NCBI GenBank assembly: GCA_002491195.1
Contig: DKVL01000033.1
Location: 1-5,579, forward strand
Direction of reading: 5' to 3'
Source: Lachnospiraceae bacterium UBA7179
GTDB taxonomy: Bacteria; Bacillota; Clostridia; Lachnospirales; Lachnospiraceae
DNA: 5,579 nucleotides
Numbering within the stretch: the first letter of the stretch is position 1; every line of letters starts with the position of its first letter. The translations under genes were made by a program, and so were the position numbers. The notes under the pieces were generated by a model. It worked only from the letters and a program-made list of their open reading frames with translations. It had not been told where the DNA came from and did no database searches. This document shows positions 1-5,579 of this stretch, in pieces.

Positions 1-91
1 TTTCTAACTGGATGGAGCACTAGAATATTTTCTAAATTTGCATAAGAATAGTATAGCATGAAAATGTAAAAATGAAAAGTACTTACGCAAT

Positions 92-121
92 TATCTGAAA
101 GAAAATTATAGTTTCATGATA
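92..121. repeat. Imperfect inverted repeat upstream of the ABC exporter operon
   Basis: The left arm TATCTGAAA (92-100) is mirrored by TTTCATGATA (112-121), with one extra base in the right arm and an 11-nt centre. The right arm abuts the TATAAT hexamer at 122-127, so the dyad fills the place where a -35 element would lie. That position would suit an activator or repressor site, or an mRNA hairpin if transcription starts further upstream. The match is short and the DNA is AT-rich, so chance is possible. Confidence 0.3.
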
Positions 122-127
122 TATAAT
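122..127 (+). promoter_or_regulatory. Candidate -10 element for the ABC exporter operon
   Basis: This is a perfect TATAAT hexamer 22 nt before the ATG at 150. No good -35 hexamer sits 16-18 bp upstream (around 99-104 reads AAGAAA), so the promoter would be activator-dependent or the hexamer is chance in AT-rich DNA. A start point near 134 would put the transcript's 5' end essentially at the ribosome binding site (135-140), which is too close for comfort and weakens the call. The rest of 1-149 shows no coding sequence; a small TAGAA/TTCTA dyad lies at 21-34. Confidence 0.3.
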
Positions 128-149
128 AGAAACCAGGAGGGGTGATTTC

Positions 150-1835
150 ATGAGAAAAAATAGGAATAATCATATTTTTTTGAAAAACATGTTTCATTAC
201 TGGTATATGCCTCTCAGCGGGTTAGTGCTTGCCGTTCTGCTTAATCTGGCGGTGGTGAGGGGCAATGAGGTGATCAGCACGGTGATCGATCGGATGCTTG
301 CAGGGGAGCAGGTTGTTTTTGGCAGTTTTCTCTTAGAGTTTGCAGCACTGACAATTCTGGGTTTTGTAGCGGCATTTGTTGCGGCTGCTGTCAGTGGGAA
401 ATACAGCGTACTGGTATCTGCGCGCTATCGGCAGCAGGTGGCGGAGAAACTGTACCAGATGGAATATCAGTACTTTGATGAGCACAATTCCGCATCGGTC
501 ATCAACAAGGTCAATGCGGATTTAAACGAGGCGGAGCGTTTCCTGAACGAGACATTTGTGATGCTTGTGGCGGATGCGGTTGCTGTTGTCATCTATGCGG
601 ATTATGTGAGGAGACTCAACGCAGGACTTTTTATATTGGTGCTGGTCTGCTACCCGCTTGTCCTATGGATCGCCAACAAGCTGGTAAAGAAGATCCACAG
701 CCTGACAATGACCTACCGCGAAAAGTCCGATGCCATCACCGGAATCGCACAGGATGCACTGAACGGTATCCTGATCGTGCGCAGCTTTGGACTGGAGCAG
801 TATTTTCAGGACAAAATGCACACTGCGACGCTGGATCTGGTGGACAATGAGGAAAAGCGAACAAAGGTTTCCACTGTAGCGCTGCTGATCAGGAAGCTGA
901 TCCAGTGGATTCCCAATATTTTATGCGCGGTATATTCCGTAGTGCTTGTCATGCAGGGAAATCTGAGTATTGGTGAACTTCTGGCGTTTATCCTTGTGTT
1001 GGGTAAACTGGTGGAAGCCTTTATGGGACTTCCGTTTAGTATGGTGGATGCTGCGGGAAGCATTGTGAGCATTCAGCGTGTGGAGGAAATCCTGGGAACC
1101 AGCGAGGAGCCTTCCGGGAGTGGCTGTACGCCTTTGGACGAGGAGACCGTGCTTGCTTTTGACAATCTGACCTTTGGCTACAGCGATGCGCAGACCGTTC
1201 TCGAGAAGGTGCAGTTTGAGGTGCAAAAGGGGGAAAATATAGCGTTTGTGGGCGAGTCGGGCGGCGGAAAAAGCACGATTTTCCATCTGCTGTGTGGATT
1301 TTACAGGGCGCAGGAGGGGGAGTACCGTCTGTATGGAAGAAACTTTGCAGACTGGGACAAGGAGAAGGCAAGGGAACAGTTTGCACTGGTGTCGCAGAAT
1401 GTCTTTCTGTTTCCGGCATCGATCGAGGAAAATGTCCGGTACGGGCGCTGGGATGCGTCGGAGGCGGAAATTGTGGAGGCATGCAGGGAGGCGGAAATCC
1501 ATGATTTTATCGAGAGCCTGCCGATGAAATACCAGACTGTGGTGGGAGAGCGGGGGGCGACGCTCTCCGGCGGGCAGCGGCAGCGCATCGCCATCGCGAG
1601 AGCCATTTTGAAGGACGCGCCGATTCTGCTTCTGGACGAACCGACATCTGCCATTGACGAGGGGACGGAGAAGGAGATCCAGCAGGCGATCGCCAGGGTG
1701 AGAAAAGGCAGAACCTGTCTCACGCTCGCCCACCGTCTGTCGACGATACAGGATGCAGACTGGATCTTTGCAGTGAGAAATAAGAGCATTGAGGAGGTGG
1801 GGACCTATGATCAGTACCTGGAAACTATTCTGTAG
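150..1835 (+). CDS. ABC transporter, fused permease and ATPase half-exporter, first subunit
   Basis: Encodes a 561-residue half-transporter of the type IV (MsbA/LmrA-like) exporter fold, acting in the cytoplasmic membrane. Six hydrophobic segments are visible at about residues 20-37, 59-81, 132-150, 156-175, 250-269 and 273-296, followed by the nucleotide-binding domain from about 335. The domain has an A-loop aromatic (Y344), Walker A GESGGGKST (368-376), Q-loop Q416, VGERG (465-469), signature LSGGQ (472-476), Walker B ILLLDE with catalytic E497, D-loop SAID (500-503) and H-loop H528. The C-terminus runs to normal length for the family. The start is fixed by AGGAGG at 135-140, nine nt before the ATG. 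The stop lies 29 nt inside the next exporter gene, so the two are very likely co-transcribed, translationally coupled and heterodimeric. The substrate cannot be read from the sequence; no peptide precursor, peptidase domain or modification enzyme lies nearby. Drugs, peptides and lipids all remain possible. Confidence 0.93.
   Translation: MRKNRNNHIFLKNMFHYWYMPLSGLVLAVLLNLAVVRGNEVISTVIDRMLAGEQVVFGSFLLEFAALTILGFVAAFVAAAVSGKYSVLVSARYRQQVAEKLYQMEYQYFDEHNSASVINKVNADLNEAERFLNETFVMLVADAVAVVIYADYVRRLNAGLFILVLVCYPLVLWIANKLVKKIHSLTMTYREKSDAITGIAQDALNGILIVRSFGLEQYFQDKMHTATLDLVDNEEKRTKVSTVALLIRKLIQWIPNILCAVYSVVLVMQGNLSIGELLAFILVLGKLVEAFMGLPFSMVDAAGSIVSIQRVEEILGTSEEPSGSGCTPLDEETVLAFDNLTFGYSDAQTVLEKVQFEVQKGENIAFVGESGGGKSTIFHLLCGFYRAQEGEYRLYGRNFADWDKEKAREQFALVSQNVFLFPASIEENVRYGRWDASEAEIVEACREAEIHDFIESLPMKYQTVVGERGATLSGGQRQRIAIARAILKDAPILLLDEPTSAIDEGTEKEIQQAIARVRKGRTCLTLAHRLSTIQDADWIFAVRNKSIEEVGTYDQYLETIL
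1792..1797 (+). promoter_or_regulatory. Ribosome binding site deciding the start of the second ABC gene
   Basis: AGGAGG lies inside the 3' end of the first exporter gene, nine nt before the ATG at 1807. The same spacing is seen for the first gene (135-140 to 150). It overlaps the TTG at 1789 and therefore argues against that codon as the start. Confidence 0.75.
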
Positions 1836-3465
1836 GACAATGCGCGTGATGGGAAAACGGCGTTTTTTATATTATGGCGCGATTCTTGGTATGAGCGTTG
1901 GCATGGCGATGTTCTCTGTGCTCAGTTCGCTGCTGATGAAAGGCGTGGTGGATATTTCCCAGTCAGGGGATTATCATAGTCTTGGCATTATGATCGCAGG
2001 AATTGTGGCGGCGGGCATTGTGTCGTTGCTCGTATACCGCAAGGGTGCGGTGATCTATAATGTGGAGGCAAAGCGCGTGTATGGTGTTTTGTATGAAAGG
2101 ATACTGAATCTGGAGATGGATCTGCCATATGAATATTATGAGAGACACCACAGTGGGGAAATCATGTCAAAGGTGTCCTATGATCTGGGAAGGATGGGAG
2201 ATATCTATGGTTCCCGTTTCCGGCGGATGATCATGCCGTTTTTGGAAGTGATCGTGTATCTGGTTCCCATGCTGCTGCTGGGTCCGCAGCTTACGCTGTG
2301 TCTTGTGGGAGTCAATATAGCGATGATGCTTTTTAACATGGTTTTGACAGAACCGCTTCGAAGAGTCAGTCAGGAGCTGGCAGGGATTAACAGTAGTATG
2401 ACACGGAAACTTTCCGATCTGCTGCACGGAATGGAGCAGGTGCGGATGTTTGCGCATGGCAGAGAGACCGTTGGGGAATACATACAGCTCAGTCAGCACT
2501 ATGCCAGAAGATCAAACAGGAGGATTCTGATCTTGTCAGGACTGGAGAGTGCAAACAGAGGATTTGACCTGCTTTGTTCTCTGGTATTTCTGGCGATCGG
2601 TGTGTTCTTTGTGCAGAGGGGATATACCACACTCGGCGCACTGGCAGCAATCTATACGCTGTATGGCAGTTTTTCGGCACAGTTTCTGCAGATGAACCGG
2701 TATATGCCGGAACTGGTGGCATATCTGGCATACGCGCAGAATATTTTTGATCTGCTGGAAGAAGAGCGTGAAGCAGAGAACTGGTATGCGACAGAGGCAA
2801 AATGCAAAAGGAACTGGAATGTAGATGATACGCTGATGATTTCGATGGACAAGGTGTGGTTTTCCTATGGAGAGAATCGGATTCTGGAGGATTATTCTCT
2901 TGTGGTGCAGCGCGGCGAGAGCGTGGCGCTTACTGGGGTATCTGGCAGTGGGAAATCTACAGTGTCGAAACTTTTGCTGGGCTTGTATCCTGTTGAAACG
3001 GGGGCTGTCAGCGTGATGGGAAATTCTGTCAGACACATGACGAACAGGGAGTTGAGGGAATGTTTTGCCTATGTGCCGCAGGAGCCGTATTTGTTTGAGG
3101 GTACAGTTTTGGAAAATATACAGATGGGAAATCTGGATGCGAAGAAAAAGGATATTATAGAAGCTGCCAAAGTGGCAAATGCCCACGAGTTTATCATGCA
3201 TCTGGAAAACGGGTACGATACACAGGTAGGAGAGCGGGGGAACCGGCTTTCCGGTGGGCAGCGTCAGCGTATTGCCATTGCGCGCGCGATCATCAAGGGA
3301 GCGCCCATTTTGTTGCTGGACGAGGCGACTTCAGCCTTGGACAATGAGTCAGAACGGCTTGTCAATGAGGCGATACGCAGACTGCATGGGCGAAGGACAA
3401 TTCTGATGATTGCCCACAGAACTTCCACGATTCAGATGGCGGACAGAGTCTGCAGCATGGATTAG
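1807..3465 (+). CDS. ABC transporter, fused permease and ATPase half-exporter, second subunit with short C-terminus
   Basis: Encodes a 552-residue half-exporter, the likely partner of the upstream subunit. The ATG at 1807 is preferred over the in-frame TTG at 1789 because AGGAGG (1792-1797) is well spaced only for the ATG. Hydrophobic segments lie at about residues 20-45, 58-78, 141-158, 160-180, 252-270 and 275-297. The ATPase domain begins near 343, with A-loop Y354, Walker A GVSGSGKST (377-385), Q-loop Q425, VGERG (474-478), LSGGQ (481-485), Walker B ILLLDE with catalytic E506, SALD (509-512) and H-loop H537. Unlike many heterodimeric exporters, neither subunit has a degenerate site. The protein ends at ADRVCSMD, roughly 20-30 residues earlier than usual: the stretch after the conserved 'VLD'-like position, present in the first subunit (residues 541-561), is missing. 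All catalytic motifs precede the cut, so it may still work. The stop overlaps the stop of the convergent XRE gene by 4 nt. The substrate is unknown. Confidence 0.92.
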   Translation: MISTWKLFCRTMRVMGKRRFLYYGAILGMSVGMAMFSVLSSLLMKGVVDISQSGDYHSLGIMIAGIVAAGIVSLLVYRKGAVIYNVEAKRVYGVLYERILNLEMDLPYEYYERHHSGEIMSKVSYDLGRMGDIYGSRFRRMIMPFLEVIVYLVPMLLLGPQLTLCLVGVNIAMMLFNMVLTEPLRRVSQELAGINSSMTRKLSDLLHGMEQVRMFAHGRETVGEYIQLSQHYARRSNRRILILSGLESANRGFDLLCSLVFLAIGVFFVQRGYTTLGALAAIYTLYGSFSAQFLQMNRYMPELVAYLAYAQNIFDLLEEEREAENWYATEAKCKRNWNVDDTLMISMDKVWFSYGENRILEDYSLVVQRGESVALTGVSGSGKSTVSKLLLGLYPVETGAVSVMGNSVRHMTNRELRECFAYVPQEPYLFEGTVLENIQMGNLDAKKKDIIEAAKVANAHEFIMHLENGYDTQVGERGNRLSGGQRQRIAIARAIIKGAPILLLDEATSALDNESERLVNEAIRRLHGRRTILMIAHRTSTIQMADRVCSMD

Positions 3466-3716
3466 TCTGCGTTTTCTCCTTCGATGAGGTAGTCGCAGGT
3501 GACGCCAAATATGTGGGCGAGAGCCCTGATCTCGATATCAGTCACATATCGCTTGTTGGTCTCTATGCGGGTAATGACATTTTTGTCCATATCATATCCT
3601 GCAAGTTGAAGTTTGCGTGATAGATCCCGCTGGGATAGATAGTGTTCCTTTCGCAGAGCGATGAGCCGCTTGCTGATCAGATTTTTTTCGCCGGAACTTG
3701 TTTGGGGCTTGGGCAT
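3462..3716 (-). CDS. Small XRE/Cro-C1-type helix-turn-helix regulator
   Basis: Encodes an 84-residue protein that is almost entirely one Cro/C1-type HTH domain (about residues 13-78). Its features are an ISKRLIALRKEHYLSQRDLS start, a second helix at about 29-38, a recognition helix around 44-54 (KNVITRIETNKRYVT region) and the closing IRALAHIFGVTCDYLIEG. Between helices 2 and 3 there is a slightly long turn (AGYDMDK), which I have seen in Clostridia XRE proteins. There is no effector, peptidase or oligomerisation domain, so it is probably a dimeric DNA-binding repressor, possibly autoregulatory. The ATG at 3714-3716 has AGAAGG (3724-3729, minus strand) seven nt before it. It converges on the exporter operon with a 4-nt overlap of the 3' ends, so exporter read-through would be antisense to it. 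No antitoxin partner is seen. Its DNA target is unknown; the inverted repeat at 3787-3850 is a candidate. Confidence 0.88.
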   Translation of the reverse strand: MPKPQTSSGEKNLISKRLIALRKEHYLSQRDLSRKLQLAGYDMDKNVITRIETNKRYVTDIEIRALAHIFGVTCDYLIEGENAD

Positions 3717-3786
3717 GGTTTTACCTTCTTTCTGTCACTTTGCGTGCTGTTATGACGTATTGTCGTTACGCATTATTGCTGCGCAT

Positions 3787-3850
3787 CATTTTTACAACCT
3801 ATTATGATAGATTTTATGCTAAAAATTCATGATGATAGGTTGTAAAAATG
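3787..3850. repeat. Long inverted repeat upstream of the XRE gene
   Basis: CATTTTTACAACCTAT (3787-3802) is matched perfectly by its reverse complement at 3835-3850. Pairing extends inward to 3805/3832 with a single T/G mismatch, giving 19-bp arms around a 26-nt centre. A short ATTTT/AAAAT dyad (3811-3815 / 3822-3826) sits in the centre, and the 7-mer ATGATAG occurs as a direct repeat at 3804-3810 and 3832-3838. It begins 71 bp upstream of the XRE start codon. There is no T-run after either arm, so an intrinsic terminator is unlikely. It could be a pair of operator half-sites, an mRNA structure in the XRE leader, or a tiny mobile-repeat remnant; no target-site duplication is visible. Confidence 0.75.
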
Positions 3851-3888
3851 GGACAAACGGAATTATCTTGAAAATTAAGAAATTACCG

Positions 3889-3922
3889 CAATAAAAAACT
3901 ACGCATTTCGATGCGTAGTTTT
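3889..3922 (-). terminator. Intrinsic terminator of the chemoreceptor gene
   Basis: A perfect 12-bp stem, AAAACTACGCAT (3895-3906) with ATGCGTAGTTTT (3911-3922), encloses a TTCG tetraloop on the plus strand. Read on the minus strand, the hairpin starts about 65 nt after the chemoreceptor stop (3988-3990) and runs into TTTTTTATT (3898-3890), a proper U-tract. Read on the plus strand, only the four T of the stem follow, so it could act weakly in that direction and end exporter transcripts that have passed through the XRE gene. Confidence 0.8.
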
Positions 3923-3948
3923 GATGTGTCATTTTGATGTGTAGTTTA
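3910..3948. repeat. Three 13-bp tandem repeats beside the terminator
   Basis: The units are GATGCGTAGTTTT (3910-3922), GATGTGTCATTTT (3923-3935) and GATGTGTAGTTTA (3936-3948), contiguous and differing at two to three positions. The first unit forms the right arm of the terminator stem. The pattern suggests local duplication within the 3' untranslated region of the chemoreceptor gene. Too few copies, with no spacers, for CRISPR. Confidence 0.65.
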
Positions 3949-3987
3949 TCAAGAATTTTTATATAAGAAGGTTTTGTGATGATAGGA

Positions 3988-5337
3988 TTAAGCTCTTGCA
4001 AGTTCAATGATTTTCTCCATATCAGCGATGAGTTCCTTGGAATAGTTTGCCGCCTCGTTATATATTTGCCTTGCCCTCCCATATTCCCGGCTTTTGATGG
4101 CGTTGATGACAGTCTGACCATATGTATGGAATTTCTGATGTTTGTTTCCGAGTTCTTCCCAGATTGGCAGGACGCCGGGGATATCAGGGGTGACAGCGTA
4201 GTAAAAATGGCCAAATCCGCATTTGGTAGAGTCCAGCTGCAGTGGTGTGACATTCTGGCTGTCAACGATTTTTCTAAGATTCCCGAGCCATGTCTGGTGT
4301 GAGGAGATCGCAGTGTTCATATACTGGATAAATTCCTGGTTTTTGATGTGGTAAAAAGCGTCTTTTGACATACGTCCCATTTTCTTTACCGCATCGTCAA
4401 GGGTCTTTTCGATGTTGACGACAGGTTCCGTCGCCTGTCTTAAGTCGCGTCCGACTGTGCGCATAAATTCTGTGCTGTCGTTGAGCTGTTTTTCCATCTC
4501 CGCCATAGAGCTGCTGATCTCTTCGCTCACAGAGGCCATGGAACTGATGGAGTCGTTGATCTGTGAGATATCCTGCTTGCTTCTGTCATTTAATTCCCAT
4601 ACATTTGTGATCTTGTCTGCCATGGAGTTTAGGGATTGAATTGTGCTGTCAGAGCTCTGTACGCTTTTTTTGGAAGCGTGCTTCATGTTTTCCACAAAAG
4701 TGCCCATATCCTTTGTCAATTTCTGGGTTTCCTCAGCAAGTTCCCGGATCTCACCGGCAACGACAGCAAATCCCTTTCCGGCCTCCCCGGCTCTTGCTGC
4801 CTCGACGGAGGCGTTTAACGCCAGGAGGTTTGTCTGGAGGGAGATCGTGTCAATTCCCGACAGAATGGAACTGATATGGTTGATGATATTGATCAGTTCG
4901 TCCATGTCAGACTGCATTGCACCGGCGGCAGTGATCGTTTCTGCTGAGAGATCTTTGATGGCGGTCAGCTCATCCTGGCCTTCCTCGATCTTCTTATAAA
5001 CTTCGTCGGTCTTCTCGGAAATCTGGATGATCGTGTTGGTCAGCTCCTCCTGAGGATTGTTTGTGCTCCCGGAGGTGGTTCCAAAAATCGTTTCGGTCGC
5101 GTTTGCTATCTTATTGGATATATCAACGATTTTCTGTGTCTGATAATGCATCGTCAGGTCAAGGGAACTGATCTGCATGACTGCGTTGATATTTTTGTCG
5201 AATACTTCCGCAAACTGATTTCTTCCATCGGATAACCGGTTATACATGTTGTTTAATTCCGGTTCTCTTGAGTAGTCAGCCTGTTTCAGCTGTGAGACTG
5301 CTTTCATAAGTACTGTTTTTCTTTTGCCGTTGATCAT
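3988..5337 (-). CDS. Cytoplasmic methyl-accepting chemotaxis protein with C-terminal CZB domain
   Basis: Encodes a 449-residue chemoreceptor with no signal peptide or membrane segment, so it is soluble. Residues 1 to about 95 are helical and match no sensor domain I recognise. The signalling domain spans about 100-310, with the conserved hairpin tip around 160-205 (IDTISLQTNLLALNASVEAA then ARAGEAGKGFAVVAGEIREL) that binds CheA/CheW. The C-terminal part (about 340-410) is a chemoreceptor zinc-binding (CZB) domain: H347 with W350, C373 in KCGFGHFYY, then H400 and H404. This H/C/H/H set, with the last two four residues apart, matches the zinc ligands known for the CZB domain of E. coli DgcZ. 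CZB domains in other proteins sense zinc or hypochlorous acid through the Cys-zinc centre, so a redox or zinc taxis input is a reasonable inference. The ATG is supported by AAGGAG (5346-5351) eight nt upstream. No other chemotaxis gene is in the window. The gene is monocistronic as far as can be seen, ending at the hairpin at 3889-3922. Confidence 0.94.
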   Translation of the reverse strand: MINGKRKTVLMKAVSQLKQADYSREPELNNMYNRLSDGRNQFAEVFDKNINAVMQISSLDLTMHYQTQKIVDISNKIANATETIFGTTSGSTNNPQEELTNTIIQISEKTDEVYKKIEEGQDELTAIKDLSAETITAAGAMQSDMDELINIINHISSILSGIDTISLQTNLLALNASVEAARAGEAGKGFAVVAGEIRELAEETQKLTKDMGTFVENMKHASKKSVQSSDSTIQSLNSMADKITNVWELNDRSKQDISQINDSISSMASVSEEISSSMAEMEKQLNDSTEFMRTVGRDLRQATEPVVNIEKTLDDAVKKMGRMSKDAFYHIKNQEFIQYMNTAISSHQTWLGNLRKIVDSQNVTPLQLDSTKCGFGHFYYAVTPDIPGVLPIWEELGNKHQKFHTYGQTVINAIKSREYGRARQIYNEAANYSKELIADMEKIIELARA

Positions 5338-5386
5338 TGATAAATCTCCTTAATATAAGAATTAAATTTTAGATTTATTGCCTCTA

Positions 5387-5392
5387 ATTATA
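5387..5392 (-). promoter_or_regulatory. Candidate -10 element for the chemoreceptor gene
   Basis: TATAAT on the minus strand, about 50 nt before the chemoreceptor ATG. The nearest -35-like hexamer, TTGAAA (5414-5419), is 21 bp away, which is too far for a standard promoter. I did not find a flagellar sigma-28-type box. The actual promoter may therefore be weak, activated, or elsewhere in 5352-5579. Confidence 0.3.
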
Positions 5393-5489
5393 TCTTACGT
5401 GTTTTTTGAGTTTTTTCAAGTACTTTCTTAAAGATTTCAGCAGTATGGAAAGAATTAGTTATGGTTCATTTCGTTCCAGTAACAAAGAA

Positions 5490-5518
5490 TTGTCAAATAC
5501 GAATTTTGGCAGTATAAT
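5490..5518 (+). promoter_or_regulatory. Sigma-A-type promoter reading out of the right edge
   Basis: TTGTCA (5490-5495, five of six matches to TTGACA) is followed after exactly 17 bp by a perfect TATAAT (5513-5518). This is the best promoter in the window. Transcription would start near 5525 and run rightwards, so it serves a gene or RNA beyond the window, divergent from the chemoreceptor. No start codon with a ribosome binding site is seen before the window ends. Confidence 0.65.
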
Positions 5519-5562
5519 AAAATTGTAATTATAAAAGTATGATGTTACTGTTCACACAGGAC

Positions 5563-5579
5563 TTAGCATTTACTGCTAA
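5563..5579. repeat. Short inverted repeat downstream of the edge promoter
   Basis: TTAGCA (5563-5568) and TGCTAA (5574-5579) flank a 5-nt centre, about 40 nt after the predicted start point of the rightward promoter. It may be an operator or the first stem of a structured leader; the window ends exactly at its right arm, so any further pairing is invisible. Confidence 0.4.

Noticed and set aside
72..98. Eight-codon reading frame (MKSTYAII) in the exporter leader, as a possible leader peptide
   Set aside because: It has no ribosome binding site and lies upstream of the only TATAAT hexamer.
921..1733. 270-codon open frame on the minus strand opposite the first ABC gene
   Set aside because: It lies antisense within a clear ABC gene, is rich in Arg, Leu, Pro and His as expected for a shadow frame, and resembles no domain.
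1789..1806. In-frame TTG start adding six residues to the second ABC protein
   Set aside because: The AGGAGG at 1792-1797 would lie after this codon, and it is ideally spaced for the ATG at 1807.
2536..3201. 221-codon open frame on the minus strand opposite the second ABC gene
   Set aside because: Antisense shadow with His- and Arg-rich composition and no recognisable motif.
3462..3716. XRE protein as antitoxin of a toxin-antitoxin pair
   Set aside because: No small toxin-like gene lies next to it on the same strand; its neighbours are an exporter subunit and a chemoreceptor.
3741..3785. Clustered TGCGT/ACGCA pentamers before the XRE gene as operators
   Set aside because: Matches are only five bases long with poor symmetry beyond them, so they are not distinguishable from chance.
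3910..3948. CRISPR-like repeat array
   Set aside because: The units are 13 bp, contiguous and imperfect, with no spacers and no cas genes.
3819..4302. Open frames over the 3' end of the chemoreceptor gene (3819-4265 minus, 3976-4302 plus)
   Set aside because: They overlap the conserved CZB coding region in other frames and have no ribosome binding site or domain; one runs through the terminator.

Overview
The window looks like chromosomal DNA of a low-to-moderate GC Gram-positive bacterium of the Clostridia, with Lachnospiraceae the best guess. The basis is strong AGGAGG-type ribosome binding sites at canonical spacing, sigma-A-like TATAAT hexamers, AT-rich intergenic DNA beside moderate-GC genes, and a soluble chemoreceptor ending in a zinc-binding (CZB) domain, a type I associate with that group. 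The taxonomic call is inference; there is no rRNA or marker gene here.

Layout: (1) Positions 1-149 are a non-coding AT-rich leader with a TATAAT hexamer, an imperfect dyad just upstream of it and a strong ribosome binding site. (2) Positions 150-3465 hold a two-gene operon on the plus strand encoding two half-size ABC exporters (membrane domain fused to ATPase domain). The genes overlap by 29 nt and probably form a heterodimeric type IV exporter. Both ATPase domains keep all catalytic motifs. The second protein stops early, just after the H-loop region. (3) Positions 3462-3716, minus strand, encode a small XRE/Cro-type DNA-binding protein that converges on the exporter operon and overlaps its last 4 nt, with no terminator between them. 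(4) Positions 3717-3987 are non-coding but structured: a long inverted repeat with perfect 16-bp arms, three 13-bp tandem repeats, and a 12-bp stem / TTCG-loop hairpin that fits an intrinsic terminator for the next gene. (5) Positions 3988-5337, minus strand, encode a cytoplasmic methyl-accepting chemotaxis protein with a C-terminal CZB domain carrying the His/Cys/His/His zinc ligand set. (6) Positions 5338-5579 are a divergent intergenic region with a near-consensus plus-strand promoter pointing to a gene beyond the right edge.

Functionally, the exporter pair and the XRE protein may form one unit, with the regulator controlling the exporter or itself, but only their arrangement suggests this. 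The chemoreceptor seems to be an independent transcription unit feeding a CheA/CheW pathway encoded elsewhere. No convincing new multi-gene system is visible. The most unusual local features are the truncated exporter subunit tail-to-tail with the XRE gene and the inverted-repeat structure upstream of that gene.
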